Shown here piece after piece: positions 22,901-34,802 of a stretch of 64,000 nt of DNA; position 1 is the stretch's first letter; every line of letters starts with the position of its first letter. Both the position numbers and the translations under genes were made by a program. This stretch comes from Formicarius rufipectus (lineage: Eukaryota > Chordata > Aves > Passeriformes > Formicariidae): positions 687,744-751,743 of the forward strand of contig VXAU01001252.1 in NCBI GenBank assembly GCA_013399695.1. The letters are read 5' to 3'. The notes beneath the pieces were generated by a model. That model had not been told where the DNA came from. It saw nothing but the letters and a program-made list of their open reading frames with translations, and made no database searches.

Positions 22901-25900
22901 AGTTCATTTCTGCTGTTAGCCTATATAAAGTCACAAATCTTCAAAATTCTATGCCTAAATCCATATTTAATTGTTTCATTGGTCTGCCCATGTAACCTCT
23001 GCTCACTGCTAGAGAGAATCAAAGCAAATAAACATTGATTAGGCTATCTCAAAACTACTGAAATGCACAAGTGGCCACTCGTGCCTCATCACCCCTCTAG
23101 TTATTGTGCGTAAAACGCCATGATTGCCATTTGTCAGCAGTGGCATAAGAGTTTACAAAAGAAGAATGAGGAAAGGAGTATATTCAACCAGTTTCTTCTG
23201 GTAGGAAAAGAACAAAGTCCTGTGAATTTTATCACAGGTTTTCTGGGCAGAGAGGGCAATCTGGATGTGATTGCAAACATCCCTGACACCCCTGGGGCCC
23301 ACAAGAAAGGACTATGCATGGAAATGCATTAGTTCATTTTTCATCCCATTGCCACTTCGACTTTTGGTACTTCTCACTTGTAACTTTCTTCCACCAGATC
23401 TGTTCCTGGGGATGTTTCAAGACAGTGCTCCAAGGAAAACTGTTGCCTTCAAATGCTTCGTCTTTGAGGAGAATCAGGTTTGAGTCACAGTAGTGACATC
23501 CTCATGGCATGTTTGTATTCCTTCACCTTAATCCATCTGGCTACGTCTGTAGAATGGAGTGAAGGCACAATAAAAGGGCTTTATCGATTTGACTTCCCAG
23601 CATTAAGCAGTTTAGTAGCATGAAGGTTTACAAAATCTGTGTTATTTAATACATCATTGTCTGGAAAAAATAATATTCTTTACCAAAACATAGAGACATC
23701 TTTGTGTGTCTTTTGGCAGAGTAATTTCTAACTGGTCTCTGCCTTAATCTCATTTTTGTTAATTTCATTATTTGTAGAGCCCTCTAATTTCCCTTTAAAT
23801 GAAACAAACAAAATCCAAAACTTATTTTTCCAGAACCAACAGGTACATATGAATAGATAAGCTCATGCTGAACAAGAATATAATCAAGATACTAGTAAAA
23901 GCAGAAAGCATCATCTCTGTGTGCAACTGGGAATTGAACTCTCTATCTGGAAGTATTCCTTTAACTCCAAGTTCAAGGTGCAAGTAAGTGCAATTGAGAT
24001 GTCTTCTACAGCACCATTTTTAAGTAGAGTTTTCATGTAATCTTAAAATTGGCAGTCCCCCCAACTCCTTACCTCTTAGAATGTATATGCGTTTGTGGTT
24101 TTCATGTTTCATCATTATCAATTGTTTGACCGTCATGGATTTGCTTTACAGTTATTGCAAAACAATTGATCCAGAACACTTGTGCAAAGCGATGCAGAAA
24201 AGGAGTGTGTGTGTGTATTTTTATATATCTCTTAAATACCACATACATATCTCTTTAATACCACCTTGGACTCTAATCTAACTGAAGACTTTTGTGACAC
24301 AAACCCAATATTTTTATCCACTACTGAAGGGTGTTATGCCTTCATAACTTTGCTAAAAAGATGTCTATATGAAGACCTTCAAGTTTTTATGGTGAGGCTA
24401 ATACTGCCACTAAATTCTCTAATACCATGTGGCCTACTTACAGCCTGGTGTGATCTCACAGTCAGTGAGGGTTTTGTTATGCTGTAAACTGACTTTGCAA
24501 AGCTGCAAAACCTTGTGCACTCAAGACGTTCTGGACATCAGCCAGTTTCCTTTCAATAATCTTAGCTGAAACACTGTGAGCTGAAGGCCTTGGAACTTGT
24601 TTGCCTTTTGTGAAAATCTTGATAGCCTGGGGAATAGGTCTGTGTACAGCTGATGAGTTCTTTCTAATGTTGTAGATGTTATGAACATACATCAAAGATG
24701 TATCTACCATCCAGCCTTGTTATATGGCTGCACTGGAGGGCAGCCCTGGACAAAGGAAAAGAAAACCATGCCAAGTTGCTATACAAAGGACACAGTGATC
24801 ATTTGTTGAGTCTCATCAGGACACTCAGACTCTGGAAGGTGAAAGCTCTGTGCATTTCCATCATAGAGAATACTGCTCTGTCCAAACATAAGAGGGTTTT
24901 ATGAGGAATTGCCTAAGGAGGGCTACATATCTGTATGGAAATCAGACTTCTTGTTTCTAAGTGTGATACAAAGCATGTGCTGGACTTAAATCATTTTCTG
25001 TAAGATTTGAATCTATTCATTTTGAGTATCTCTTTTTCACAGATAGTGTGCCAAGCTCAGTGTCTGGGAAAAGAAGTTCTGCAATACCTTAGAGCCTCAA
25101 ACCCCAGTTGTGGGGTTTCAGGAAACCTCCCCAGGAAGTACCAGCTATAGAAAGGAGCTCAGAGATGGAGACTGTACCCATCAAATGCCCCCGAGGGACA
25201 GTATTGTAGACTAATTATATGAAGGGAATCTTAGAGGTACATTTATCTGGGGATGGATCCCAACACTGTATCATGATGGATGTTGTACAAGAGGGAGCAC
25301 AACTAAGCTCTGAGACTGGCTCTCAGCTCTCCTGCTACTTGGTGAGCAATTCCCAGGATGAACAACGATGAGCCTGAAACCAGAGAAAAGCAGAGATGTC
25401 AGAGGAGAAGTTGAATAGATAAACTCAAAAAGTTGCTAGCAATATGAAGTACTAGCACTGAGTCCTGTAATATGTGGTGGTTCTTATTCTGAGACAATAG
25501 GGGATGATTCAGAAGTGGTATTGAAGACCATCCTGCAGCACAGGCACTTGTCAGGTGGCAAGTGGCATTTTTCATGTTACTGGAAGAAGCATATTGTGCA
25601 CAAACACTTCAGATCGATCCCTACTCTTATAAAAGGTATTTCTAATGAACACAAATAGAAAATAAGAATTCAGTCACTGAGAACTCCAAAGATACCAAAA
25701 TAGAACAGCCAAGCTTATCTGCCTAAAAAGTTTGAAAGGTTTGGGTAACTTTGCCTAGATCCAGTCATATTTTTCCCACAGGTCTTCTAGCTATTTCTGA
25801 TGTGACCTGTTACATTGCTTGTTACTTGTCTTATTGTAGAGATAGGTCGCTATGCAGATACATATTTTTCTTTTTGTTATCAGGGCTGATGTGATAAAAG

Positions 25901-27116
25901 CAGGAGAGAAACAAGGAGATACATGAGGAATACCCAGAAAGTATTTCCACACTGCAAAGGGATGAAGAATAAAAGACACGACAAGTACTGGATCTCTACT
26001 AAGAACTAATAGAAGATATTATCCATCAAATACTTCACACTAACTGATCCAATCTTTCTTGTCATGAGTTTATTGGCTGCAGTGCTACTTCTGAGTCAGC
26101 CCAGGTACCCAACTATGCCATAGAGTTAGTCAAGCAATACAATAACAGTGTAAAAGTTGCAGGAGGTGAATGCAATTGCTGGAAATGCTATTGATGGCAA
26201 TACTTATTTATTTAGTAGACAGAATTTAGAATGGGAATAAGGATTTGTCTGTCACCATCACATCAGCCATCAGTTCAGTGCTGCCCTAGGCAATGAGTAT
26301 GCTGTTACTAATTTTAGTTTGTTTTGTTGTCATTCAGTCCAGATAATTTTTGAGGTTCATTTAGTTGTTGTTAATAAAATAGAAAGACAGAAATACTGTG
26401 CACTGGCAAATCAGGGTACTCAGAAATCCACTCCTCAAATCGCAATCCCTTCAGATTTCGCTAGTGACATGACAGCAAGTTAGTTATTTCCTCCAGAGAC
26501 AGGAGCACTGACTTGACTTCTCTTCATGACTTGGTGCTTTCTCTTGGGGGACCAATGTCACAGCCACATTCTGCAGACTGCTTCACATTTGTGCTGCCTT
26601 TGGAAAGAGCACTTCCAATGCTGAGCACTTGAGGGTTCATACTGAAGAGGAAGGGAATGAGAAAAAATGCACTAGAGGTACTCCAAATAATGATTGAAGA
26701 TGAATGAGTTGCTGCTCTGCACAGTCTCTAAATGCTGTCATTAGAGCTAACCCAGTAGCAGCTGGTTAAAGGGGGTGTTACCGTTGCTGAAGTTGTGATT
26801 AAATTGTTCAATTGATTCCATGAGAAAATGAGGCAGAAATTTCTGAAATTTAAAAATACTCTACCTGTCATTTCTTTATTTATTCACAAGGTCTTTAGAA
26901 CCCAGTGGACAGAGGTAGCTAAGCTGACCCAAGAGGTCACTTCCTCCTCACAATGGCTTTGGGGCACAAATTATTAACTTGCCAAAGTAATACTTTTTTC
27001 TTTCCTAGCACCATTCCTGTATTGTCACCACTGTAAAGTTATTAAGTGTCTCTAAATTCCTCTGCTGCCTCACACATTGGCTTTGATACAGATGATAACA
27101 GATATTTCCATTTTAC
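16901..27116. other. Unique sequence, no gene confirmed
   Basis: Open frames reach at most 120 codons and have no recognised domain. Minor items are a 33-nt pure purine tract (18518-18550), a four-run G tract (19665-19682) and a C9 run followed by T9 (20823-20842). AT-rich stretches at about 20990-21170 and 21300-21560 have a conserved-element look. A possible 80-bp exon at 23398-23477 is discussed in the findings. No transposon is recognised in this 10-kb stretch, which is low even for a bird. Confidence 0.5.
19665..19682 (+). other. G-quadruplex-type motif
   Basis: Four GGG runs are separated by loops of 1, 4 and 1 nt (GGGAGGGAGGAGGGAGGG). This fits the usual G3+N1-7 pattern. No promoter or transcript is visible nearby. 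Confidence 0.7.
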
Positions 27117-27121
27117 AAATG
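27117..27121. repeat. Target-site duplication, left copy
   Basis: AAATG lies directly before the LTR's terminal TG and is identical to the 5 bp directly after its terminal CA (28048-28052). Confidence 0.85.
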
Positions 27122-28047
27122 TGTGGTGGGTTGACCCTTGGTGGGAACACCAGGTACCAACCAGAGCTGGTCTGTCATTTCCCTCCTCAGCTAGACAGGG
27201 GAGGGGAAATACAAAGAAAGTCTTATGGATCAAGGTAAGGACAGGGAAGGATCACTCACACATTACCCTCAACTGCAAAACAGACTTAAATTAAAAAAAA
27301 AAAAAAAAAAAATTGTTACCAATCAAATCAGAGTAGGATAATGAGAAATAAAGCAATCTTAAAAACACCTTCCTCCACCCCTCCCTTCTTACCAGGCTTA
27401 ACTTCATTCCCAGTTCTCTCTACCTTCACAGCAGCCCAGGAGGACAGAGAATGGGGGCTGTGGTCAGTTCATAACACTTTGCCTCTCCCCTCCTTCCTCC
27501 TCAGGGAGAAGAGTCTTCACACTCTTCTTACTCCCATGGGAGACAGTCCTCTTGGACCTCCTCCAACTGAGTCCTTCCCACATGCTGCAGTTCTTCACAA
27601 ACTGTGCCAGGGTGGGTCCCTTCCACAAGGTGCAGACCTTCAGGAACAGGCTGCAGTCACAAGTCCTCCCAGGACTCTGCTTCAGCACGGTCTTCCCACA
27701 AGGTCACAGACTCCCTTGGGCATCCACCTCCTCCACCATGGACTCTTCCATGGGCTCCAGGGGCACAGCTGTCTCACCACGATCTGCTGGAGCGCCTCTT
27801 CCCATTCCTTCCTTACTGACTTGGAATTTGCAGAGCTATTTCTCTCACATATTTCCACTCCTCTCTTCAGCTGCAGTCACTGCTGCACGTTTGCAGCATT
27901 TGCCCACCATTGCTGAGAGGCTCAGCCAGGACCACCAGTGGTTCCCTTTTGGAGCTGGCTGGCATTGGCTCCGTGGAAATGGGGGAAGCTTCCAGCTCTC
28001 ACAGGACCCATTCTGGAAGGCCCACCTTACCACAGAAACCCAATACA
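27122..28047 (+). mobile_element. Solo LTR of an avian endogenous retrovirus (ERVL-like)
   Basis: The 926-bp element begins TGTGGTGGGTTGACCC and ends CAATACA, giving the TG...CA termini of an LTR. Perfect 5-bp duplications (AAATG) flank it. Five-base duplications are usual for ERVL-type integrases, while ERVK usually gives 6 and ERV1 4. I recognise the sequence as a common bird LTR type but do not assert a database family name. Inside are an A20 stretch (27293-27312), an AATAAA signal (27347-27352) and a middle part built of related modules containing GGTCCCTTCCAC-type units (about 27535-27780). No gag, pol or env is present, so this is the usual product of LTR-LTR recombination. Few CpGs remain in the modules, which suggests decay after insertion. 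The 191- and 170-codon frames inside it are not genes. Confidence 0.9.
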
Positions 28048-28052
28048 AAATG
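28048..28052. repeat. Target-site duplication, right copy
   Basis: AAATG directly follows the LTR's terminal CA and matches the left copy at 27117-27121. Confidence 0.85.
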
Positions 28053-30689
28053 ATAAACAAATGAGGCAGTGAAGTTAAGGGATACACAAGGTAAAAAGGG
28101 TAGGAAAAAAGACAACAGGGATTTGGATGCTGGTGTCTTCCTCACATTGCTAGTGTTACTGACAAATTGAGTTTTCTTACTGTAAAATGTCCAAAACTGT
28201 CAGTTTGCAAAATGTGGTGATTTCGTTTGTGCGAAACACAACTCCACAACCCTTGACAGCATCGTACAGGGATCCCGGGAAGGCTCCGAACAAGCAGCAT
28301 CTGCAAGTGAGGCAGAGCAGTATCTGCAGCATCAGTGCAGCATCCAGGAAGCCAGCCAAGGTGGATTGCCCTGCTGAGATTGCTGTGCTGCTTCCAGGGC
28401 TTCAGGGAGGCAGTGCCAGGATTTCATGGCACTGCATCATGCTCCATGTATGCACCCAAATCTCTGCTGGTCCACAGCCAGGAGCTCCCAGAAGCAGCAA
28501 TGAAAGGGCAGTGCTTCTTTTGTGCTAGTGCTGCTATAGTTTTAATTGCGTGAGGAGTCCTGCCTTCATTCCATGCCAGTGATTCATGGCAAACCCAGAA
28601 GTTTTGGGAGGAGAGAGGCCCAGCTGACAGTGCAATCTGAATGAGGAGCGAGTTACGGGTCTCTCCTCACCCGGTCCGCACTCAGGACTATCACAAAACA
28701 GTGCACATGGGGGCAGAAGGAGAATGAAAATCAACCAGGCTGGAACTGTTGAGAGAACCTCATCTGTGCAATGTTTTTGCACTGAAGAGCTGCCATGAAC
28801 TAATTTAAGAGCCAGGTGAAGATGCCCAGGTCCCAGCAGCTTGCAGGGTTCATTTCCTCTCACCCATTGACTGGTGGTGAGGGCCACCAGAGGTGCTGCC
28901 TAGTGCAGTAATAAGACATTTGTTACTGTCTGAGATGGAAATCCTATCTGGTATAATTATTTTATATTAAAATAGATGAAATTTTGATATGGAAATATAG
29001 AATGTTGAGCATTACATTAGCCAGAGAACAGGATATTCATCTTTGCCTTAATTTGTAGACTTCATAACTTTGTTTGCATTCAGTACAAGATAACTACTGT
29101 ACATTCCTGAAAAATGACATCTTGCATGAAAAGACTTAACAAAAGCCACAGTGCTGATAATTTTCCTGTGGATCAGGGAGGACAGATCTGTCTGTGGTTT
29201 CACAGACATGGACCAAGGCGCGCCTTATCATTTTAAACTAAATTGTAATGCTGTCATGGCTGCACATTAAAGGAAGTTTCTTTTGATGAACTATTTTATT
29301 CAGTCATGTGAAACTTGATTTATTCTCCAGAAACAAACATAAAAAGGGCAAAAACTTTATTTGGGGAGTTTGTTTGGTCAGCAAAATGCAGACATAGTGA
29401 ATGTTTTAGAAATAGGTATAGAAATTTATTAATTTTTTATCTGCTGTTGCTCAACTCATGTCAAATTTTTGGAAGCCATTTGTGGGATTATACTTTGAGT
29501 CCTGAGAAACTAAAGGCAGGGCACTGAGTAACACATATGGAGGAACGTAGTAATACACTGTTATTGATGATTTTGAACATTGAGGAGTGAAGCACTTCTT
29601 GGAGGACTTTGGCAGAAGGGTGAATGATGCATATGCAGCTGTCTGCTTTCCTCAGAGTGCTAAAGCATTAGTTTTAAATAATAAAATTTTAATCAGTATA
29701 TATCTGTGTTTTGGAAAGCGTGTCTGGTACTGTGCTAGCTGAAGTTACCCGAGATCACCACCTTCTGTAAGCAACTACACAGGGAATGTGATCTTGTAGG
29801 AAAGATGCCTTTAGTCCATCACACAAAAACATAGCAAATCCCTGTGGCTGAGAGCTGAATCTTCACATATTTGAAACAGTAATAATATAGATTTTTAAGA
29901 TCAAGAGTCTTTCCAAACTCTTGATCTGCTCTTGCAGTTGTTCTCAGTCTGCTTCTGCTCTGTGATTGAAGCAGATTTTCAGCTATGCTATACCCAAAAA
30001 TAAATTCAATTTCCTGTTCAGCTTACATATTTGCACTTACAGACTTGCATTCAGCACTTCAAAAGAAGGGGACTTTTCAGTGTAAAAAATTTAAAAATAC
30101 CTAATTTAACTATTTGTAACCAAAAGTCCCTTCAATATGCAACTTCCACCTTAGACGTGCCATCAGCAATGATTTAGGAGTCTGTATTCTGCAAATTTAA
30201 TATATTTCAACAGATTAAAAAAAAAACTAAACAAACAAAGCTCAACAACCTCTAACTCATGTTATAATAGTTTAAAAGAGCATTAACTGAACCACCAGGG
30301 AAAATGAAAACCTATAATCAGACAGAGCCATTACTCTATATTATGTTCTGCAAGATTTAAATCTCAGCATTAAAAAAAAAAAAAAAGTAGATATTTTGTT
30401 GTTGTTGTTTTTCTTCCACACCCTGGACATATGGCACTTAAAACTGTGCACAGACCCTTTGTAAAAACAGTGTGAGTTAAGCACAGAGTATTGCCCAGAC
30501 ATGTAGCTTTAACTGTGAATTTCTTTGCTTCAGTACCAGAGGGTGAAAGTCAAATTTTAGGTGTTAACCAAACATAGGGTGTGTGTGGTTGTTTTGCCAT
30601 CAATTTTCAACATGTGAAAAACTTGATGTCTCTTAAATAATTAACTGTTTTTAATAAGTGTCAGAACTGTCTCCTGGTTTCCATTTGTC
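28053..30689. other. Unique sequence, no gene found
   Basis: A moderately GC-rich part (28240-28900) carries overlapping frames of up to 117 codons in several frames, with no recognised product. An AT-rich part follows. A perfect hairpin with an 11-bp stem and 8-nt loop lies at 29898-29927, and an A-rich run at 30373-30386. The palindrome-dense segment near 29140-29300 is listed separately. Confidence 0.5.
29140..29300. promoter_or_regulatory. Candidate regulatory element with clustered palindromes
   Basis: Within 50 bp there are a 12-bp palindrome, GACAGATCTGTC (29181-29192), an overlapping 8-bp-stem hairpin with a GTTT loop (29189-29208), and GGCGCGCC (29217-29224). The hairpin contains TGTGGTTT, a RUNX-type core. 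GGCGCGCC keeps two CpGs in an AT-rich, CpG-poor setting. No coding frame overlaps convincingly. Confidence 0.25.
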
Positions 30690-30930
30690 CTTGTGGCTCA
30701 GGCAAAGCCCTGCTCTGGAGTTGTGTCTTGTGGCTGGCTCAGAGACGGGCACTCCCCCCGCCAAAACTTTTCAGTGACGACAAATCATAACCGGTTTGGA
30801 AATGAATCGATTCTCAAGGCCTCTTGCCAGAGGTCAAATCTGCAATTGCATGGAAATGTTAAGGTGCAATTGCTTCAGGCTTTAATGAACTCCAAAAAGA
30901 AATATGCAGGCCTGTAAAGCTCATCCATTA
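30690..30930. promoter_or_regulatory. Candidate conserved enhancer with grainyhead-type site
   Basis: The block holds AACCGGTT (30789-30796), the palindromic core of the grainyhead-like consensus. Several CpGs remain in 30745-30810. A nearby AATCGATT fits CUX/ONECUT factors. TGCAATTGC occurs twice (30841-30849 and 30865-30873), so the copies start 24 bp apart. There is no repeat and little low-complexity sequence. The 74-codon frame covering it is not recognised. The regulatory call is inference from motif density and retained CpG. Confidence 0.35.
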
Positions 30931-31873
30931 GATCCTGACCTACAAATGGCAAGGAATAACAGCAATGCAACCAAGAGGTGTGCTGACTAAGGGAATTACC
31001 TTGATACAATTAGTTTTACATGTTTTGGCATTTAATCGTGGTGTCTAGGTAAAAGGGAGAGCACATAGAAATTGAAAATTACGGTAAGAATAGTGTTTCC
31101 TGTGATGTGCAGATTTTCTCCTGCTCTCCCTTGCCCTTAGCAGCAGCAGAGACAGCTCTCCTCCAGTTTTGGGAGGGAAAAGGTGGCAGTTCTTGGCTGG
31201 TGCAGAGGGGCTGCACATCCCAAAAGGCAGCTCACTCTGATCCCAAAGACAGAGATGGGAAATCCCCTGGTCAAAGAAATGGGGACAGGGCACTGTTTCT
31301 TCTCAGAATTTCTGCCTTCCCAAGAACAGAGAAGATCAAAAATAGGAGTAATTTGAAGAGCTATTAATAAATTGCACAAACCAACCTGAGAACTAAAAGA
31401 AATCACACTCCAAAAGAATTAGTATATCTTCCTAAGAGGATGATGGAAGGAAAGTTTATTTTGTTTATGGTGTTGGTATTGCAGTGCAGAAATTATATTC
31501 ATCCTTCTTTTCACAGTAAAAATTATCTACTTCACTAAGACCCCTGAGATTTTAATTTAAAAAGTTGTTACTAGGCATGGACCAGAGATAAACACCCCTG
31601 TCTGAGTACATGTTAAATGCTGGCAACTGGAGATGAGTGCTCCAAGTATCTCAGCTAAGCTCTCCCCTCTAATGAGACAAACTTCCCACAGTCCAGGAGA
31701 GCCAAAAAATCCAGCCCTGAACATGCTGCTCCACCTGACCTCAAGTTGTCAGGCTGGAAAGTGTCCACCTCCACCTCCATGCCGTTTTCTGAGGCTTGAG
31801 CCCTGATGTTGTGATGAAGAAACGCTGTGAAGGGACCTGGCATGTTTTGGTGCCAGGTACAAAACAAACAGGC

Positions 31874-31896
31874 AAAAAAAAAAAAAAAAAAAAAAA
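31874..31896 (+). repeat. Poly(A) run, 23 bp
   Basis: Twenty-three uninterrupted A without a recognisable retroposon body. Confidence 0.85.
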
Positions 31897-32433
31897 CACA
31901 GTTCTAATTTGGCACAAACCTCCTAGCAACATAAATATTCAAAACCTGATTAACAAACTGGTCAGTTTAAAATGAAAGTAATGATCTTCCTTCGCCTTCC
32001 TGCTCCCATCAGGATGATCACAAAAGGTTATCTGTTTGAATAAATTAATTAGAATCATCGAGCTGGCTTATTTTCCCAGGGGAAGGTTTGGTTTTTGCAA
32101 CCTAGTGACTTGGCCAGACAGGTGAGTGCAGGTCTCAGGGTCAGCTCTCAGACAAACAGAGACCCCCTGGCAGGGCCACACCAGCCAATGTTGGGCAAGT
32201 GGGTGCACAGGGAAAGGGATGAGACAGTTGTCACCTTGGCAGCCCCTGCACCTTTCATGGCCAAAAGTCTTCCCTCTGCAGCAGTTTGGGGGACATCGAC
32301 TAGCCAGGAAACAAAACGAAGAGAGAAAAGGGTTTCTCGTATTTATGGAGAACTCTGCTTGGAGCCTGGGTACCACAGAAAGCAGTTTTGCTTCTATATA
32401 ACTACAGTGTATTTTTTCCTCTTTTCTGCCTTG

Positions 32434-32460
32434 TTTTTTTTTTTGTTTTTTTTTTTTTTT
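32434..32460 (+). repeat. Poly(T) run with one G
   Basis: Twenty-seven bases, all T except G at 32445. It is the source of the Lys-rich start of the overlapping minus-strand frame. Confidence 0.85.
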
Positions 32461-34785
32461 CTCATTGAAGAGCCAGGTCATTGCTTCTGAACCTCTCTCT
32501 CAAGAACTGACACTTAAAGTGCAAATGAAGCTAATGACAAGAGACAATATTTTAATGTTAATTAGATATTTCATGTGTCTTAGTTCATCAGAGCAATATT
32601 GCTCTTTTATGTATTACATGAAAGCAGAGCTTTAGCTTGGAGGAAAACAGAGAACACAGTTGGCCATAGAAGTAGTATTCTCTGGTTTGTAATTATTAAA
32701 ATTATTGTTACATTTAGGAAATCCAGGAAAGTTTGAAAGGAAGATACTTAATAATAATAATGGAGCTACTGTGCTATAGGAAGGCCTGGCAAAGGCTTTA
32801 CATCTTTCTTTTTCCTCCTACATGAGCTGGCATTGTAAAAACTGTGCTTTCCCAAGCTCTTGAGAGGAGAGCAGATTTAGCTTTTCTGTTGGATTATATT
32901 CATATATAATGCAGATACCATGTCTCTTTTTACCTGGATTTCCCCCTGCTTCCCTTTCTGTGACATGTTACCTTTTTAATAGTTATGTTAGAGCACCAAT
33001 GTGAGCTGCTAATGCTGTGCATCCTGGTGAAATGGCCTAATGATGATGTTCACCAGAACTAGGTACATAATGTACAATATTTTCTGCGAATGTTTGCATT
33101 CCTTGTGGCCTGGTTTCTGCTCCTTTTGCGTTCTTTCACTGGCTATTTGAGAAGTTGCATTTCACTGCCAGGAAGTATTTATACAAAGCAAATTTCAAAG
33201 TTGTGCACATATTTGAAGAAAATGAAATTTAAGGCCCTGTCACTGCAATGAGCTCCTTTCAGAGAGACCTCCTGCATGGACCCTGAATGCAGAAAATGCC
33301 TAGAGAAGGTCACTCCCTCAGAGCTGCAATCACCTCCCTCTAAGATGTCCGGGCTGTGGACACACACTAGTGCAGTCAATTTACAATGAGTTTTAAAGAG
33401 GTAAAAAACCCCACAAAAATCATATTATGATTTCCTGACCATTTGTGTTTCAGCTGGACTTGTTCTTGAGATCACTCTAGACAGAAGAAATGCATTAAAA
33501 ATAATACTTGTAAGGAACTACAGGGAAATTCAAAGCAAATTTATTTATGTTCTGGAACAAGAAACATTTTTTTATTTAGGAGGTGGTGTAAGTGCCCACA
33601 TCTAACAGGAACAGCAGTGTAAAAATGTAGTTAAGCCTTCTATTTTTGTCTATAGCTAGTATTAAAAAAAAAAAAAAGTGTGAAGTTTGTGGTTTCTTTA
33701 TGTGTTGTAGAGAGCAAAGACACAACAGAGAGTGAATTCATTGAATAAAGGAGTATTGCAGATGATTTGCTTGACTTGGAACATCCTTGCCATTTTCATT
33801 TTCACAGTGCTTAGTTGCACTATTTTTTTTTCAACATTATGCATCCCAAAGGAGGATCAAATTTACATGTAAAACCAACTTTTGTGTAAAACACTGAAGT
33901 TCAGAGGGAGAGTTTTCTTAATGATGCTTACTCAAAACATCAGAGATGAGTATTTCACCTAAATGGGTGAAATAAGGAGCTCAGAGTCATGGGGGTTGTT
34001 TGCAAATCATTCCACGGAGGTTCAGGTTCCCATCAGACCGGGGAGCTCCCACTGGCCAGACTTGATTGTGCAGCACATCATCAGCCCATCCTCACTGGGG
34101 ATCAATGGCAACACCAGCATCAGCTCCAAAACACCCCAGGTCTCATTCCTTCCCATCTCTTGATGTATGTTAGCATTGGAGATGACATGCCGAAAGGATG
34201 CCAGAAGGAGGATTTATTTTTTTAATGAGAGGAGAAAATAATTTCATAACCCAATATTAAACACATGCACACACATAAGATAGACATATGTGCTCACACA
34301 CTCCAGCGACAGCAACCTTGGTCCTGTAACTGCTTACAGAAAGGAATAAAACTTGTGTGTTTGGGGTTCATTAATATACATTAACAATTGTAAATGTTCT
34401 GCCTGAATAAAAGCTGTTTGCTTTACTACTTCAGGGTTTCTGCCCTTTTGGGACATACAATGGGCAAATCGAATACACTGATAGAGGGTTATAAGTGCTG
34501 TAAGTTATATTTAACTAAAATAAACAGGCAGATACAGACACTTCTGCTCTGCTATAAAAAGATTGCATATGCTCAATGCAGGTTTTCTTAAGGTAAGGGA
34601 CAGAGCTTAGGAAGCTCTAAGGCAGCTAGATTTGCCCATATGGGAAGGCGGTCTTTCACTGATGATTTTGCAGACAGAAATTGCCCATCTGCACTGTTTG
34701 CAGGTGTTTTGAATGATTATATTATTAGCTCTGTCTGTTCAACTTTGCTTTTTATGGTGGCTTTAGTATTGCAGTAAATAAAAAT

Positions 34786-34802
34786 AAAAAAAAAAAAAAA
34801 AA
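34786..34802 (+). repeat. Poly(A) run, 17 bp
   Basis: Seventeen A preceded by AATAAAAAT. This is AT-rich low-complexity sequence with no recognised retroposon body. Confidence 0.8.

Noticed and set aside
27341..28064. Open frames of 191 and 170 codons (+)
   Set aside because: Both lie wholly or mostly inside the solo LTR, where GC-rich module repeats lower stop frequency. LTRs of this type do not encode a protein there, and no domain is seen.
28884..28896. CTCF-like CCACCAGAGGTGC
   Set aside because: The left part matches the CTCF core, but two positions in the GGC part differ. Too weak to call without binding data.
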